Source of the DNA: Hordeum vulgare subsp. vulgare
Lineage: Eukaryota > Streptophyta > Magnoliopsida > Poales > Poaceae
Direction: 5' to 3'
NCBI RefSeq assembly: GCF_904849725.1
Contig: NC_058519.1
Coordinates: 108,736,881-108,800,880 of the forward strand
DNA length: 64,000 nt
Numbering within the stretch: the stretch's first letter is position 1; every line of letters begins with the position of its first letter. The position numbers were made by a program, and so were the translations under genes. Shown one piece after another: positions 44,583 to 55,940 of the stretch. The notes under the pieces were generated by a model. That model ran no database searches. It was not told the origin of the DNA and saw only the letters and a program-made list of their open reading frames with translations.

Positions 44583-46015
44583 TTATGTGGTAGCAAGAAC
44601 GAGGAAATCAGCAGGATACTTCGTTTTACCACACAAGACTTCAACATCCCTAACAATTCCCATAGGGCATATAGTATCTCTATTGGCAAGCTGAATAGTG
44701 ACATCTATAGGTTCTATCTCAACAGGTGCAATCTCATCTTTGAATTCATCGTATAAGGATAGAGGTATTGCACTAACACTAGCACCCAAGTCACATAAAC
44801 CATGATAACAATGATCTCCTATCTTAACAGAAACTACAGGCATGCCAATAACAGGCCTATGTTTGTCTCTAACGTGAGGTTTAGCAATTCTAGCAGCATC
44901 TTCACAGAAGTGAATATTATGCCCCTCAACTTCTTCAGACAGAAGATCTTTGATAATAGCAATGCTAGGTTCAACTCCAATTTGCTCAGGGGGTGTAGGT
45001 GTTCTAATATTGCCTCTACGTATCACAGTTGAAGCTTTAGAATGATCCTTTATCCTAACAGGGAAAGATGGTTTCTCAATGTAAGCACTGGGAACAACAG
45101 GATCATTATAAGCAATGCCATTCTCTTCAACTGGAGTGGGTTTAACTACATTGACTTCTAAAGGAGGATGATATTTAAACCACCTCTCTTTGGGAAGATC
45201 AATATGAGCAACAAAAGATTCACACAATGAAGCTACTATCTCAGAGTCAAGTCCATACTTAGCGCTAAAGTCACAAAAAGTATTTGTCTCAACAAAGGAT
45301 TTAACGCAATCAAAAGTGAAATTCATACCTGACTCCTTGCCTTCTTCAAGCTCCCAATCTTCAGAGTTGCGTTTAATTCTCTCCATTAAATTCCATTTGA
45401 AGTCAATATCTCTCTTCATAAAAGAACCGGTACAAGAAGTGTCAAGCATGGTGCGATCTTCACGAGAAAGCCGAGCATAGAAGTTTTGAATGATAATTTC
45501 TCTCGAGAGCTCATGATTGGGGCATGAATATAGCATTGATTTAAGCCTCCCCCAAGCTTGAGCGATGCTTTCTCTGTCACGAGGCCAAAAATTGTAAATA
45601 TAATTTCGATCACGATGTACTAAATGCATAGGATAAAACTTTTGATGAATTTCCAATTTCAACCGATTGTAGTCCCATGATCCAGTATCATCACATAGCC
45701 TATACCATGTCAACGCCTTATCCTTCAAAGATAAAGGAAATAACTTCTTCTTGACCTCACCCTCGGGCACACCTGCAAGCTTAAATAAACCACAAACTTC
45801 ATCTACATATAGATTAGATGCAAGTCTGGATGTGATGTTCCATCTCCTGTAAAAGGATTAGCCAACAGTTTCTCAAGCATACCCGAAAGAAATTCAAAGC
45901 AAATATTTTCAGTAGGTGCAGCAGGTTGAGGAGCAACCATTCGTGCTTCCGTTCGAGGTGAAGATACCCCGAACAAGCCCCTCAAAGGATTAGTATCCAT
46001 AGTGACAAGTGACAA
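44583..46015 (-). pseudogene. gag: Element C gag and protease
   Basis: A 395-codon frame (45770-44583) preceded by the gag start in another frame (46015-45803, MSLVTMDTNPLRGLFGVSSP). It contains the Retrotrans_gag core near residues 13-50 (LSLKDKALTWYRLC, DYNRLKLEIHQKFYP) and a pepsin-like protease motif CDLGASVSAIP at about 326-336, usually CDLGAS in Athila-type elements. A frameshift lies near 45790. The coding stretch QAWGRLK at about 71-77 is encoded by AAGCTTGGGGGAG, identical to the PPT. Gag and PR are fused as usual for this lineage. Confidence 0.9.
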
Positions 46016-46077
46016 TAAATTTCAGCACACTATATGAATGTTTCCTTACCAAGTTCCACTTACCAAAGGCGCTTCAC

Positions 46078-46095
46078 TCCCCGGCAACGGCGCCA
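46078..46095 (-). other. Primer binding site of element C (tRNA-Asp)
   Basis: On the minus strand TGGCGCCGTTGCCGGGGA, an exact match to the complement of the plant tRNA-Asp 3' end including CCA; 11 bases from the 5' LTR. Confidence 0.9.
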
Positions 46096-46106
46096 GAAAA
46101 GAGTCT

Positions 46107-47636
46107 TTATGACCCACAAGTATACATGGATCAATCGTAGTCCTTTCGATAAGTAAGAGTGTTGAACCCAACAAGGAGCAGAAGGATCTGACAAGTGGTT
46201 TTCAGCAAGGAAAAATCTGCAAGCACTGAACTTGTCGGTAACAAGTGATTGTGTGGTGAGATGATTCGTAGCAAGCAACAAGTAACAAAAGTAGCAACGG
46301 TGCAGCAAAGTGTCCCAATCCCTTTTGTAGCAAGGGACAAGCCTGGATAAAGTCTTATAGGAGGAAAAACACTCCCGAGGACACACGGGAATTTCTGTCA
46401 TGCTAGTTTCATCATGTTCATATGATTCGCGTTCGTTACTTTGATAGTTTGACATGTGGGTGGACCGGCGCTTGGGTACTGCCCTTACTTGGACAAGTAT
46501 CCCACTTATGATTAACCCCTCTCGCAAGCATCCGCAACTACGAAAGAAGAATTAAGACAAAGTCTAACCATAGCATTAAACTAGTGGATCCAAATCAGCC
46601 CCTTACGAAGCAACGCATAAACTAGGGTTTAAGCTTCTGTCACTCTAGCAACCCATCATCTACTTACTACTTCCCAATGCCTTCCTCTAGGCCCAAATAA
46701 TGGTGAAGTGTTATGTAGTCAACATTCACATAACACCACTAGAGGAAAAACAACATACAACATATCAAAATACCGAACGAATACCAAATTCACATGCCTA
46801 TTATTAGCATGACTTATCCCATGTCCTCAGGAACAAAAGTAACTACTCAGAAAGCATAATCATAATCATGATCGGAGGTGTAATGAGTAGCATCAAGGAT
46901 CTGAACATAAACTCGTCCACCAAATAATCCAACTAGCATCAACTACAAAGAGTAATCAACTCTACTAGCAACCTTACAAGTACCAATTGGAGTCGCGAGA
47001 CGGAGATTGGTTACAAGAGATGAACTAGGGTTTGGAGATGAGATGGTGCTGATGAAGATGTTGATGGTGACGAGTCCCTCCGATGAGAGGAGTGTTGGTG
47101 ATGACGGTGCCGATGATTTCCCCCTCCGGGAGGGAAGTTTCCCTGACAGGATCATCCTACCGGAGCTCTAGATTGGTTCTGCTCAAGTTCCGCCTCGTGA
47201 CGGCGGCGAAACCATGAAAATGCTCCCTTCTGATTTTTTTCCTGGACGAAACCCTCCATATAGCAAAAGAGGGGGGCCAGTGGGCCAGTGGGCTGCCCAC
47301 AAGCCCCCATGGCGCGACTTGGGGGGGTGGGGGTGGCCGCACCGTGCAGGCTTGTGGGCACCCCCTCGTGCCCCTCCGGCACTTCTTTGGCCCAATATTT
47401 TTTATATATTGGGAAAAAATCTCCGTTGATTTTCACGGCGTTTGGAGTTGCGCAGAATAGGTATCTCAACTTTGCTCCACTTTCAGGCCAGAATTCCAGT
47501 TGCCGGTATTCTCCCTCTTCATGTAAACCTTGCAAAATAAGAGAGAAAAGGCATAAGAATAGTACCGTGAAGTGAAATAACTGCCAAAGAAACGATAAAT
47601 ATCAACATGAAAATATGATGCAAAATGGACGTATCA
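46107..47636 (-). repeat. Element C 5' LTR
   Basis: 1530 bp. The inner terminus is mutated (TTATGACCCA where the other LTR has TGATGACCCA). Perfect 12-bp hairpin arms TGCCCACAAGCC (47294-47305) and GGCTTGTGGGCA (47349-47360). The TATA-like AATATATAAAAAATATTGG lies on the minus strand near 47393-47412. Confidence 0.92.
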
Positions 47637-47678
47637 GCCCCCTAGGGCGGGTCTCATGGCGGGATAACATCCCCAAGA
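47637..47678 (-). repeat. Element E 3' LTR, inner part
   Basis: Continuation of 28511-29020 after element C; starts with the duplicated GCCCC and ends CATCCCCAAGA, aligned with CATCCCCAACA of the other LTR (terminal TG mutated). Confidence 0.85.
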
Positions 47679-48169
47679 TTAGGCCCCAGATTGACTTCAA
47701 CTTGTTCACGTCAATAAATCTTTCTCACACTCTTGGTGGCACAAACACAACCCAACTTGTGCCCAACGGAAAAATACCGGATTATAAACTCCCCTTGATT
47801 TTCTGCCCCATCTGTTAATGATGTCAGTTATCCCGAAATTTTAGGAATTCTCATGACGTCACTCCAACGGCTTCTTTGGTCTATCTATTTTGCCCGACAA
47901 TCAAGGCGTCATCGATTCCTAGATTTATGACATCCCCTAGATTCCCATGCCTGCCGTTTCTATTTCCCTCTCAGCCTTCAAATACCGACAGGGGCATATC
48001 TTTTTTACTTTTACCCTAGCTCCTCTTCTTCATCTTATACCTTGTGCTCCAGTCTGCGGTGCGCCGCCGCTGCGCCTCCCACCGACGAGCACTCTGGTAC
48101 GAGGGTTTCGCCACCGCGTGTCCCTTGCTCCTAGCCGCAAACTCCTTCCGTCTCCGTTGGCGCCATCAG
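47679..48169 (+). promoter_or_regulatory. Candidate promoter and 5' UTR exon of the antisense gene
   Basis: Lies between the element E LTR and the first intron of the plus-strand gene. It contains a perfect TGACGTCA palindrome (47854-47861), the CRE/bZIP-type site, and C/T-rich sequence before a GC-rich 5' UTR-like stretch (48050-48169) ending CGCCATCAG at a GTAAGG donor. No clear TATA box. Promoter assignment is inference from position. Confidence 0.4.
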
Positions 48170-48698
48170 GTAAGGCTTCATTTCTCGCATTATATCCACT
48201 TAAGTCACCCACCATAGTTCGCCGGAGTTCTTACGGTTCGTCCCACCGCCATTGATAGCACAGATCCATTCAACCCCTTAACGAAAATGTTCCGCGATGG
48301 TAGTTTGCGAGATGAATACAGATCTAAATCTCGCATAGACTCCATGAATATTTTGCGGGAACCTCATGGTCATTAGCTGTTGCCGCCCCCATATTTTACT
48401 GCCATCTAGAGCCATTAAGTTCTTTTTTTGCACCATTGGTAAATTCATCTTTCTCTATTTTTTTGGTAGAAAACTGTTTATCCAATACTTACTAGAATCC
48501 AATATCATAGCTCCTTCGTAAACCAGTGTCACTCTCACACAGGCCAGTTAGACATTTTGTAACTCGCCATCTCCGTGAGCCGCTTTATATTCACGCGACT
48601 CAAGTATTATGAACCTCTTTATTTCCTATTTCTTGAACTCCTCGTTTCTCCCAACGATTTTCACTTTCTAGAATAACCTACTAACCATACTTATGCAG
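48170..48698 (+). other. 5' UTR intron of the antisense gene
   Basis: Donor CAG|GTAAGG at 48170 and acceptor TTATGCAG ending at 48698, with a branch-point-like CTACTAACC at 48679-48687. The A/T-rich body contrasts with the GC-rich exon upstream. The start codon follows 26 bases after the acceptor. Confidence 0.6.
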
Positions 48699-50904
48699 CT
48701 CGCTCCTTTCTAAACCTGTCAGTCATGTCGAGACCATCAAAATGCAACTGGTTACCCTCAGAAATTGCTGATGCCGCCTTGCAACGATGCCTGTCAGTAG
48801 GGACCTTGTCTCCTAAGGAGGTAATTGGATGGAGAGCCGCCACTGGAGAAGTGCGACCTCAACCCGCCGAAGGAGAGGTTGTTGTTTTTGCTGATCATTT
48901 AGAACGGGGCTTCTCTCCTCCTGGTTCAAAGTTCTTTCGGGTTGCTCTCAACTTTTACAACCTTCACACCCAAGATGTAGGTCCCAATTCAATCAGTAAT
49001 TTATGCCAGTTTCAAGTCTTCTGTGAAGCATACCTAGGAATAGAACCTACCGTTCCCATATTTAGGGAGTTCTTCTACTTGAACCGCCAGACTGAATGGG
49101 TTGATTGCCCTAGCTTAGAACTCGGCGGAGTTATCATCCAGAGGCGGCACGAGTGTGGTTTCCCTGCTGTCACCTTGCCGAGTCACCCCAAGGGCTGGGG
49201 GAAAATTTGGTTTTACTCTAAGAATACCGCACCGACTCAAGAAAATCCCCTGCCGGGCTTCAGAGAAGAGTGTCTTCCAATGGATTTCCAGCTCCCCGGT
49301 GCATTGACCCCCGAAGAACAAGCCGGCCACACCTTTGTTTGGGCAAAACCGAGAGCCTTAAATGCCAATGGCTTAACCGGGATTGACTTGATCTGATGCT
49401 GGGTGGGATGGCGCATCATACCCTTAAGCCGCGGTGATGGGCTGATGCGTCATTATAATGGCGATTTGAACAGTACTCAACGCTTCACCAATGTAATGCT
49501 TGAGTATGAAGAAGTTAATAGCCTTGTGAAGAAATTATGTGGTGAGCCCAAATAAGTATGTTCAAAAGTTGGGTTGAAACCATTCTGCATTCAGAATCCG
49601 GCTCCTCACGTAAATATATCCAACTATCACCCGCCTTATTTAGTATTCCCTTTCTTCTTTGTAAAACTGACTTCTCGTGTTGTAGAAAGACGGGCCTTTC
49701 TGGAAATGTAGACCAGTAAAGCCGCGTGTTAAAAGGGTCAAGACTGTCGCAAAGAAGAAGAAGAAAACCAAAACAGGTGCAGGTTAGTCATTTGTTGTGG
49801 GCGAGTCACAAAACATTGAGGAATTGTCTAAGTTAAATGTCTAGACTGCCCCCTTGTTGTGTCACATGCTGTTCTAATCACTTAATTTATTTTCAGGGGG
49901 ATGATGTTGAAAGTGACGCTGAAGATGCTGAGGTAATTTCAATATCTTCTAACTCAAATATTTCCTTGGAAAGACCTCGAAGGCGGGTTTGTAGGAAATC
50001 CCTATGAATCATCCAGATGCTCATTTGGATCCCAACTTCCTTTTGAAGAAGGCTCTATATACTCCAAAACGCCACACCCGCAACTCCTCACGTGATCTTA
50101 TGGCGGGTCTGCTTGAGAAAAGATCCGGCCGTAAAAGTCGCACTAAGGTGCCTTCTCTTTCTTTATCAAATATACTTTGTCTGTCAGTTCACTTAAGCTC
50201 ACAAGATTTTTCCACTGTAACAGGTGTCTCCTCCTTCATCTGGCGATTCAACATCCTCAGAATTGCCACCCCTTATGCATCTCCCAGGGTATGTTACTGC
50301 GGGCTTTACGAGCACTTTATTCAATACTACTCATGTTATTATACATAGCTTAACCTTTCATTTTTTTGAGCTCAAGCGAAGAAACGGAAAACCGGCGGGT
50401 CAACTCCAAACACTCAAACGCGTGAAGTAGAAGAAACAAATGCCTCTATCCATGACACTCTAATCGAACGAGATGAAACTTATACTGAACCTCCAAAAAC
50501 ACTGCCATGGATAATATCCCGGACATTCAAGTCGACCCACCAAAAACTGATGATGTGACCATGGATCCGAGTCTGAAAGAAAATCTCAACCCACCAAGCC
50601 CCCTGAAGTCCTCAAAAGACGCCATGCTTGAAAATATGTTGTCCTCATTACTGGGCGGGTCATACGACGCCCGTCCATAATGTGTTGGCTAAGAATACTG
50701 CCAAGGACATCTCAACCAAAATAGACAAAGGGAAAGCTACACTTGTGCTTCCCAATATCGAGAAGCTGAACTTTGAAGAGATGCACGCAGGATATTTAAA
50801 GCGCCTCTCCATGAGTCGGGACCTGGAAGATGGCCTGGTAAACATGATGAAGAAGAGATACGAGGTATGGTGTTGTGTAATGAATTACCCCATATATCCC
50901 TCTA

Positions 50905-51128
50905 TAGCCCCTAAGGGCTGGGTCATCTTCTTGAAGATGAGCCGGGTCTTGTGTAATTAATCTTGAAAACTTCAACCTGTAGCCCTCAACGGCCGTGCTA
51001 TCTTCTTGAAGATGAGCCGGGTTTTGTTTAATAATCTTTGAAACTTCAACCTGTAGCCCCCAACGACCGGGTCATATTCTTGAAGATGAGTTAGGTCTTG
51101 TTTAGCAACTTTGAAAAAAGCAAGTGCA
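50905..51128 (+). repeat. 75-bp tandem repeat in an intron of the antisense gene
   Basis: Three copies starting TAGCCC at 50905, 50980 and 51054, each with 'TCTTGAAGATGAG(C/T)' and 'CTTGAAAACTTCAACCTG'-like parts; a partial fourth start at 51131. They lie in the intron 50865-51241 (donor GAG|GTATGG, acceptor TTATGTAG). Confidence 0.85.
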
Positions 51129-51517
51129 TTAGCCCCCAAGTGTCAAGTGTATTGCTTGCAATCTGCTTGAGACTTGATGTCAAATGATCAATCCGACCAG
51201 GTAGCAACAAGGTAACTTATCCATCCTACTTGATTATGTAGGAAACTATAAGTCAAGATGGCTCATCCTTGAGTGGGATGAAAGAAAGTTTGGACGTGAA
51301 CAAGACGCCGGGGCTGCGGCGGAAGAACAACTTCGAGCCACTTTGGCAGAACTTGAAAAATCCAAGGCTGAGCACCTACTATACAAAGAGTCAACTGAAG
51401 CTGAGAAAGCCGCTCTCGTGAAACGTGCTGAAAACACCGAGGGTCAGCTGAAACAAGTCACAGAAGAATTGACTGGTCTTCGGTGACACATCTCCAATAT
51501 GACCAGTGTTTTCTTTG

Positions 51518-51601
51518 GTAAGTCTTTGAGATGGTGCCTATTATAATCATTGTAAAGGACACAAGGTGCCAGATGACTTATGTTTCATTTGCTCCATGCA
51601 G
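51518..51601 (+). other. 84-bp intron of the antisense gene
   Basis: Donor TTTG|GTAAGT and acceptor CTCCATGCAG. Phase 1 on both sides, so the frame after the coiled coil (HISNMTSVFFG) joins directly to GPRSGNLQDDCVLKLKAQYT. This is the clearest splice junction of the gene. Confidence 0.7.
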
Positions 51602-52271
51602 GCCCTCGATCCGGCAACCTTCAGGATGACTGTGTGCTAAAGCTAAAGGCACAATATACCCTGAGAGAACAACTCACCATCAAGGCTGTATGGGGTGACA
51701 AAGACCCGATGAAATACATCAGGGACATGCTGAGGCGGATCTCAACCATACCCTAGCATATAGAGGAAATAAAGAAATCATCCGCACGGAAAGGCCTGAT
51801 CGCAGATATGAGCCAGTCTTTAGCCTATGCTCCAGAACTCAAGCCGGACGAAATAGCCGGCGGGTTTCCTGAATATAAGGATGATGGCTCAGAGTTTATA
51901 CAAGAAGACTATGCCCAGTGCGTAAAGGATGTTCATCCTGCAGCAAGCCGGCTTGCTGAGAGTTTGGACCTGTCCAAGTATCAATCGGACTATGATGATA
52001 ATCATGAACGTGTGACGCCTCCCAGTTTTCACCAATGGATTTGACTCCTCAACGCGATAAGAATCTTTTTTCCTTTGATGCTGACCCATCAACCATCTTG
52101 ACAGAGGAAGCTGAATTTCATGCTTTAATCAATTGCACCTGGGATGTGGACAACTTCCAGATCCAAGACCCCGAAAACTCAATGACCCAGAGGTGGCTTA
52201 GACGAGGCGACCCTCGAAGCTTCAACCTGAAGGAAAAGACTCAACCCGGAGGAAACTTACCATCGGGTTAA

Positions 52272-53244
52272 TATAGAATTTTTCTTGGCCTTCATGAGCC
52301 ATGTAATTTTCTTTTCAGTATACTTAAACCGCTATATATTTGCATGAGTAGGGATGCAAAACTTTCCTGACGTTACCTTGTAATATAAGTTGCTTGTTTG
52401 AGCTATCGCTGGTTAGGAAGTGTGTTGTCTTCCCCTTCTTGAAAGGAAAATACCTTTAGAATGACCCAATTTGGATGAGACAAAACAATTGTTGGGTCTC
52501 TACCTGAAAGTATAACACCATATAAGGTGAAAAATAAGCCGACTCAGTGAGTCACGACGGGTAGACAGGCTTGCAAGGCTCTAGTCGTACCCGAAGAGGT
52601 TTTTGCAAAAACCTTTATGTTTTAGACTTGCGGATTAGGCTTGAGTCAAGCTTCGGTGAAGCAGGTTCAGTGAACCCATGGTTTGTCTATTTTCCATATG
52701 CTGGCTCTCGCAAGCACCTCAATGTTTTAACTTCGGAAGTTCACGGTCCAAGATTGGATTGACTCGCCAAGAGTACACCGGACTTATGGGCAAGTCGCAA
52801 AGCATACATCCAGTATAACCATTGTAATGCGTTAAATTTTTGCTAGCCAAGACGGTATTAAAGCGGAACTCAATGAGTCAGAAGCCCCCAAGTGACCTAT
52901 GATCAAGGAAAAACGGACGTAGGATAGCAAAAGACAATGCTATTACTACTAAACAACCGGGGAACTAGTAGCCCCCAAGTAAGCCGGCTTTTATCTTTCA
53001 TGACCATACATTGGTGCCTATGTTTGAACCGTGCATCATGGCACTTGATCCTCTTTGGCTTACTAGTTTCTATGTTTGAACGATCACAATAGGGCAACTC
53101 GCTCTCTTTGATACTAATAGCGTCCATATTTGAATGGCCTCCTTGGCGGCGACTCATCCTCTTGGGCGGCTTATTTAATCAATAAAGACTCATGCTTAAC
53201 ATATAAGCTGAAATGGCAGAGACCCTGAATTTCGCGGGTGCCGG
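52272..53244 (+). other. 3' flank of the antisense gene up to the gag end
   Basis: No domain or pol remnant on either strand, although this is where pol of element E should be. AGCCCCCAAGT motifs recur (52885, 52971). AATAAA at 53181-53186 is a possible poly(A) signal for the plus-strand gene, about 60 bp before the gag 3' end. Confidence 0.5.
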
Positions 53245-55727
53245 CTATATTGATGTGATATAAAGACTACACAAATACTGAACTATGTACATGGATAAGG
53301 AGCCAATGGCTCTAAGTGTAGTAAGGCCGCAGATGAGCAATGTTCCACGGGGGGTTGTTTCTTCCCCCGAGGTTGGCTTGTCAAGGCGAAGATCAATCAA
53401 GTAATAAGAGTCATTGCGCAGGTTTTTGCTGACGAGGAAACCACCCGGATCATTATATTGCTGATTGCCTTGGCGAGATGACTGTCCACCATTGTTATGT
53501 GAGCCGCCCCGCCCTTGAGGGCCTGGGTTAGGAAAGTCACTGAACGAGCCTCCTCGCGACCAGCCCGGGCCAAATTGACCATGTTGGGCACCCTCGTTAC
53601 CTCCATGATGATCCCGGGACGCCTGAAGACGGAATTCCTGCATTACAAAACAAATTTCCCAAGAGTGAGTAGATGGGGCACATGGGGTACTATACTTAGG
53701 GCATGGTCCCTTGATCAGCTCTTCATTATTGCGTGGCTTCCTTCCGCTAAAGCACCGGTCCTGAAAGCCGCTGTGACCAATGTTCCAATGCTGGTTCCGG
53801 GGCCCGGCACCGGCATTAGCAACAAAGTTAGACACACCATCTTGCTGCCTTCTTTTTCCTTGACATCCATGGTTATTGTTGCGCCCGTGAGTGTGGAAGT
53901 GACCCTTAGCTCCATCTCCTCTTTTAACTTCACTGGCCTTTTCATCGTCAGAGCCGTCATCCTTCGTGCCGTCTGACTCGGCATACCTGGTGAGGGTGTC
54001 CATCAACTCGCCCATATCTTGTACCTTTCGCTTGAGGCGGCCAAGCTTCAACACCACGGGCTGAAAATGACAATTCTTCTTCAAGATCAGCACGGCCTGC
54101 GCCGCCATAATGTCATCCGAAGAGTGGATGATCTCCGCGACCCACCTCGTCCAATGATGAGCTGATTCATCCGCCCGTTGAACACAATATTGTAGATCTA
54201 CAATGGTCATCAGACGTTTGCAGGTCCCTCAAAAGTTTTTGACGAATCGCTCCTTGAGTTCCGCCCAAGTGTTGATGGAGTTGGGTGGTAAATTTTCAAC
54301 CACGTGCAAGCCGGCCCTTCTAACATCATGGTGAAATACTCGACGCAAACCGTATCACTAGCATAAAGCATGTCCATGGCCATCTTATAGCTCTCAACCC
54401 ATGCCCCTGGCTCAAGGTCGGGTGTATAGTTGGGTACCTTACGAGGGCCTTTGAAGTCTCTGGGAATGCACGCATTGCGCAGAGCAAAGGATAAACAGGG
54501 GACCCCTATGTTCCTTGCTCCCTGCCCACTGTACCCAGGGGCCAGCTGAGCATATTGCGGAACTCCCTGACCTGCTAGTGTCGCCGCTGCCTCTGCTTCT
54601 GCCTGCCGGGCAGCTCATGCAGCGTTGACAAACGCCTGGGCATTTGATGCCGACGGCTCGGGTGGATTAATTTGAGGTTGGTGTCGATGGTCGTCGCTGG
54701 AAACCGTCGAGGGATCATCCGGGCGACTCTTCGTATGGCTTGCCTGTGGCGTGGAGTGCAAACGATCACGACTGTATGAAAACTGTGCCTGCTGGACCAC
54801 TGTCGTCTTTAACATCCTGATGGCGTTCCTTGCCTCCACCTCCAGCACGAGGTTCCCACGAATAGGGAGAGACTCCAAGTGGCGGGTCGCAGCCAACACG
54901 TTATCCACCGGGATGGAGAAGTGACCTTGAGGCGTTTGGAAGCGTTGAGCCGTCTGCGGGTTCAACGGGGCTGCATTGGCCGTTGGACAATCTCAACCTG
55001 TGGGTTGCTATGGCGAGGCGGGTTATGGTCCGCGTCGGGCATATGCGGGCTGCTGAACAGACGCGTAGGGTTAAGGTTGGCCGGGACACGACTCTGATGC
55101 CTCCTCTGATGAACATCGTCTCACGCGACTTGCTGGCGCTCAAGTCGCCACACCTCCAACTTCAAGCGCTCCACCTCTTCATCGATGTGAGCCTGCTGAT
55201 CCGCCATCCGGGTCTTCTCCGCATCGATCTCGCACTGTATCTGAGCCATCTCTTCCCGAAGTTGTGCCAATTCAACATTAACTTCCTCTTGGTTATCAGC
55301 CGTCATGGTACTGCCATGAGTTTTGACATCTCAACCATCAGATCTATCATGGCCTGGGCGGGCGTCTTCCTGGATCCGCTGGCCCCATTAGCGGTTGTCG
55401 TGTTTGGCTGGTTCTGAGCCGCTGTGGACGCCGCCATATAGATGGCGACTTGGCGTGGCGGTTCCTGTGGCCCTTCATAAATTGCGGCTTCAGGGAAACC
55501 ACCCAGCCTTCCCTCGTAGACAGGGCAGATCGAGTTAGTATCTCCGATTGATGACTCGCGTCAGAATTGACATGGGTATCTCCACCAGCTTCTGGCTCAT
55601 CCAAGAGGCTGGCCCCTTGCGTGAAGCCGACGAAGACGTGACATTGTCCAATCCGAGACTTGGCGGCTAGGGCGAGCCGACCTAGGTCATTGATGTCTGT
55701 GCAGATGTCCGGCTCGAGAACCGGCAT
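53245..55727 (-). pseudogene. gag: Element E gag
   Basis: Open pieces on the minus strand: 55727-55347, 55306-55121 (coiled coil, EEVNVELAQLREEMAQIQCE), 54965-54615 (Pro/Ser/His-rich linker), an unassigned stretch with YASDTVCVEYFTMML and PACTWLK-like sequence near 54250-54420 matching the Gypsy gag core, and 54210-53245 (MTIVDLQYCVQRADESAHHW, basic KLGRLKRKVQDMGELMD, Gly/Asn/Gln-rich tail). A zinc-knuckle-like Cys/His cluster (CPKYSTPCAPSTHSWEIC) sits near residue 170 of the last piece. At least four frame changes. No protease follows it. Confidence 0.75.
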
Positions 55728-55920
55728 TCTGATCTTGCCGATGAGGAGTGAATCTTGCCGAAGGGGACCCAGTATCCCGATTCGACTAAACTAGCCTCAG
55801 GACCCGAGTTTGAATTGTCAATGTACTACCTTCCGCGGCGACTCTTAGTCATGAGGCTGACCGCGTAGCACCCAAACCCTAGAAAGGATCACTTCGAGAA
55901 CTCAACTCCACAGTGCGCAA

Positions 55921-55938
55921 GCCCCACGGTGGGCGCCA
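55921..55938 (-). other. Primer binding site of element E
   Basis: TGGCGCCCACCGTGGGGC on the minus strand, two bases after the 5' LTR end. The same PBS sequence is common in cereal Gypsy elements; I do not assign the tRNA. Confidence 0.75.
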
Positions 55939-55940
55939 AC

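Larger units (their letters stand above)
29021..47636 (-). mobile_element. Element C: full-length Athila-type Gypsy retrotransposon
   Basis: Perfect TSD GCCCC (29016-29020 and 47637-47641). LTRs at 29021-30512 and 46107-47636, in sense TGATACGTCC ... GGTCATCA. It has an exact 18-base tRNA-Asp PBS (46078-46095), gag, protease, RT, RNase H and integrase in Gypsy order, a post-pol ORF, and a PPT. Its own sequence amounts to about 10 kb after removing B (6991 bp) and the Helitron (1563 bp). The coding part has several frameshifts and lacks the integrase catalytic Glu. It represents the autonomous type that could have mobilised elements like A and B (inference from PBS and LTR architecture). Confidence 0.92.
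48725..52271 (+). pseudogene. Antisense accessory gene in element E, Transposase_28-like N-terminus, spliced
   Basis: The first coding exon starts MSRPSKCNWLPSEIADAALQ; its core (VVVFADHLERGFSPPGSKFF, NFYNLHTQDVGPNSISNLCQ, CEAYLGIEPTVPIFREFFYL) fits the 'putative gypsy-type transposon' domain (Pfam Transposase_28). A TGA at 49394-49396 interrupts it; the frame then stays open 52 more codons. Later exons: basic KRVKTVAKKKKKTKTG (49686-49782), acidic DDVESDAEDAEVISISS (49900 on), KNTAKDISTKIDKGKATLVL to 50864, a coiled coil (51244-51483, AAAEEQLRATLAELEKSKAE), and a C-terminal exon (51602-52044). The GT-AG intron 51518-51601 joins two exons in phase. Further stops: TGA 51484 and TAG near 51755. 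Strand is opposite to gag. Probably a nuclear, self-associating protein once; decayed here. Confidence 0.75.
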
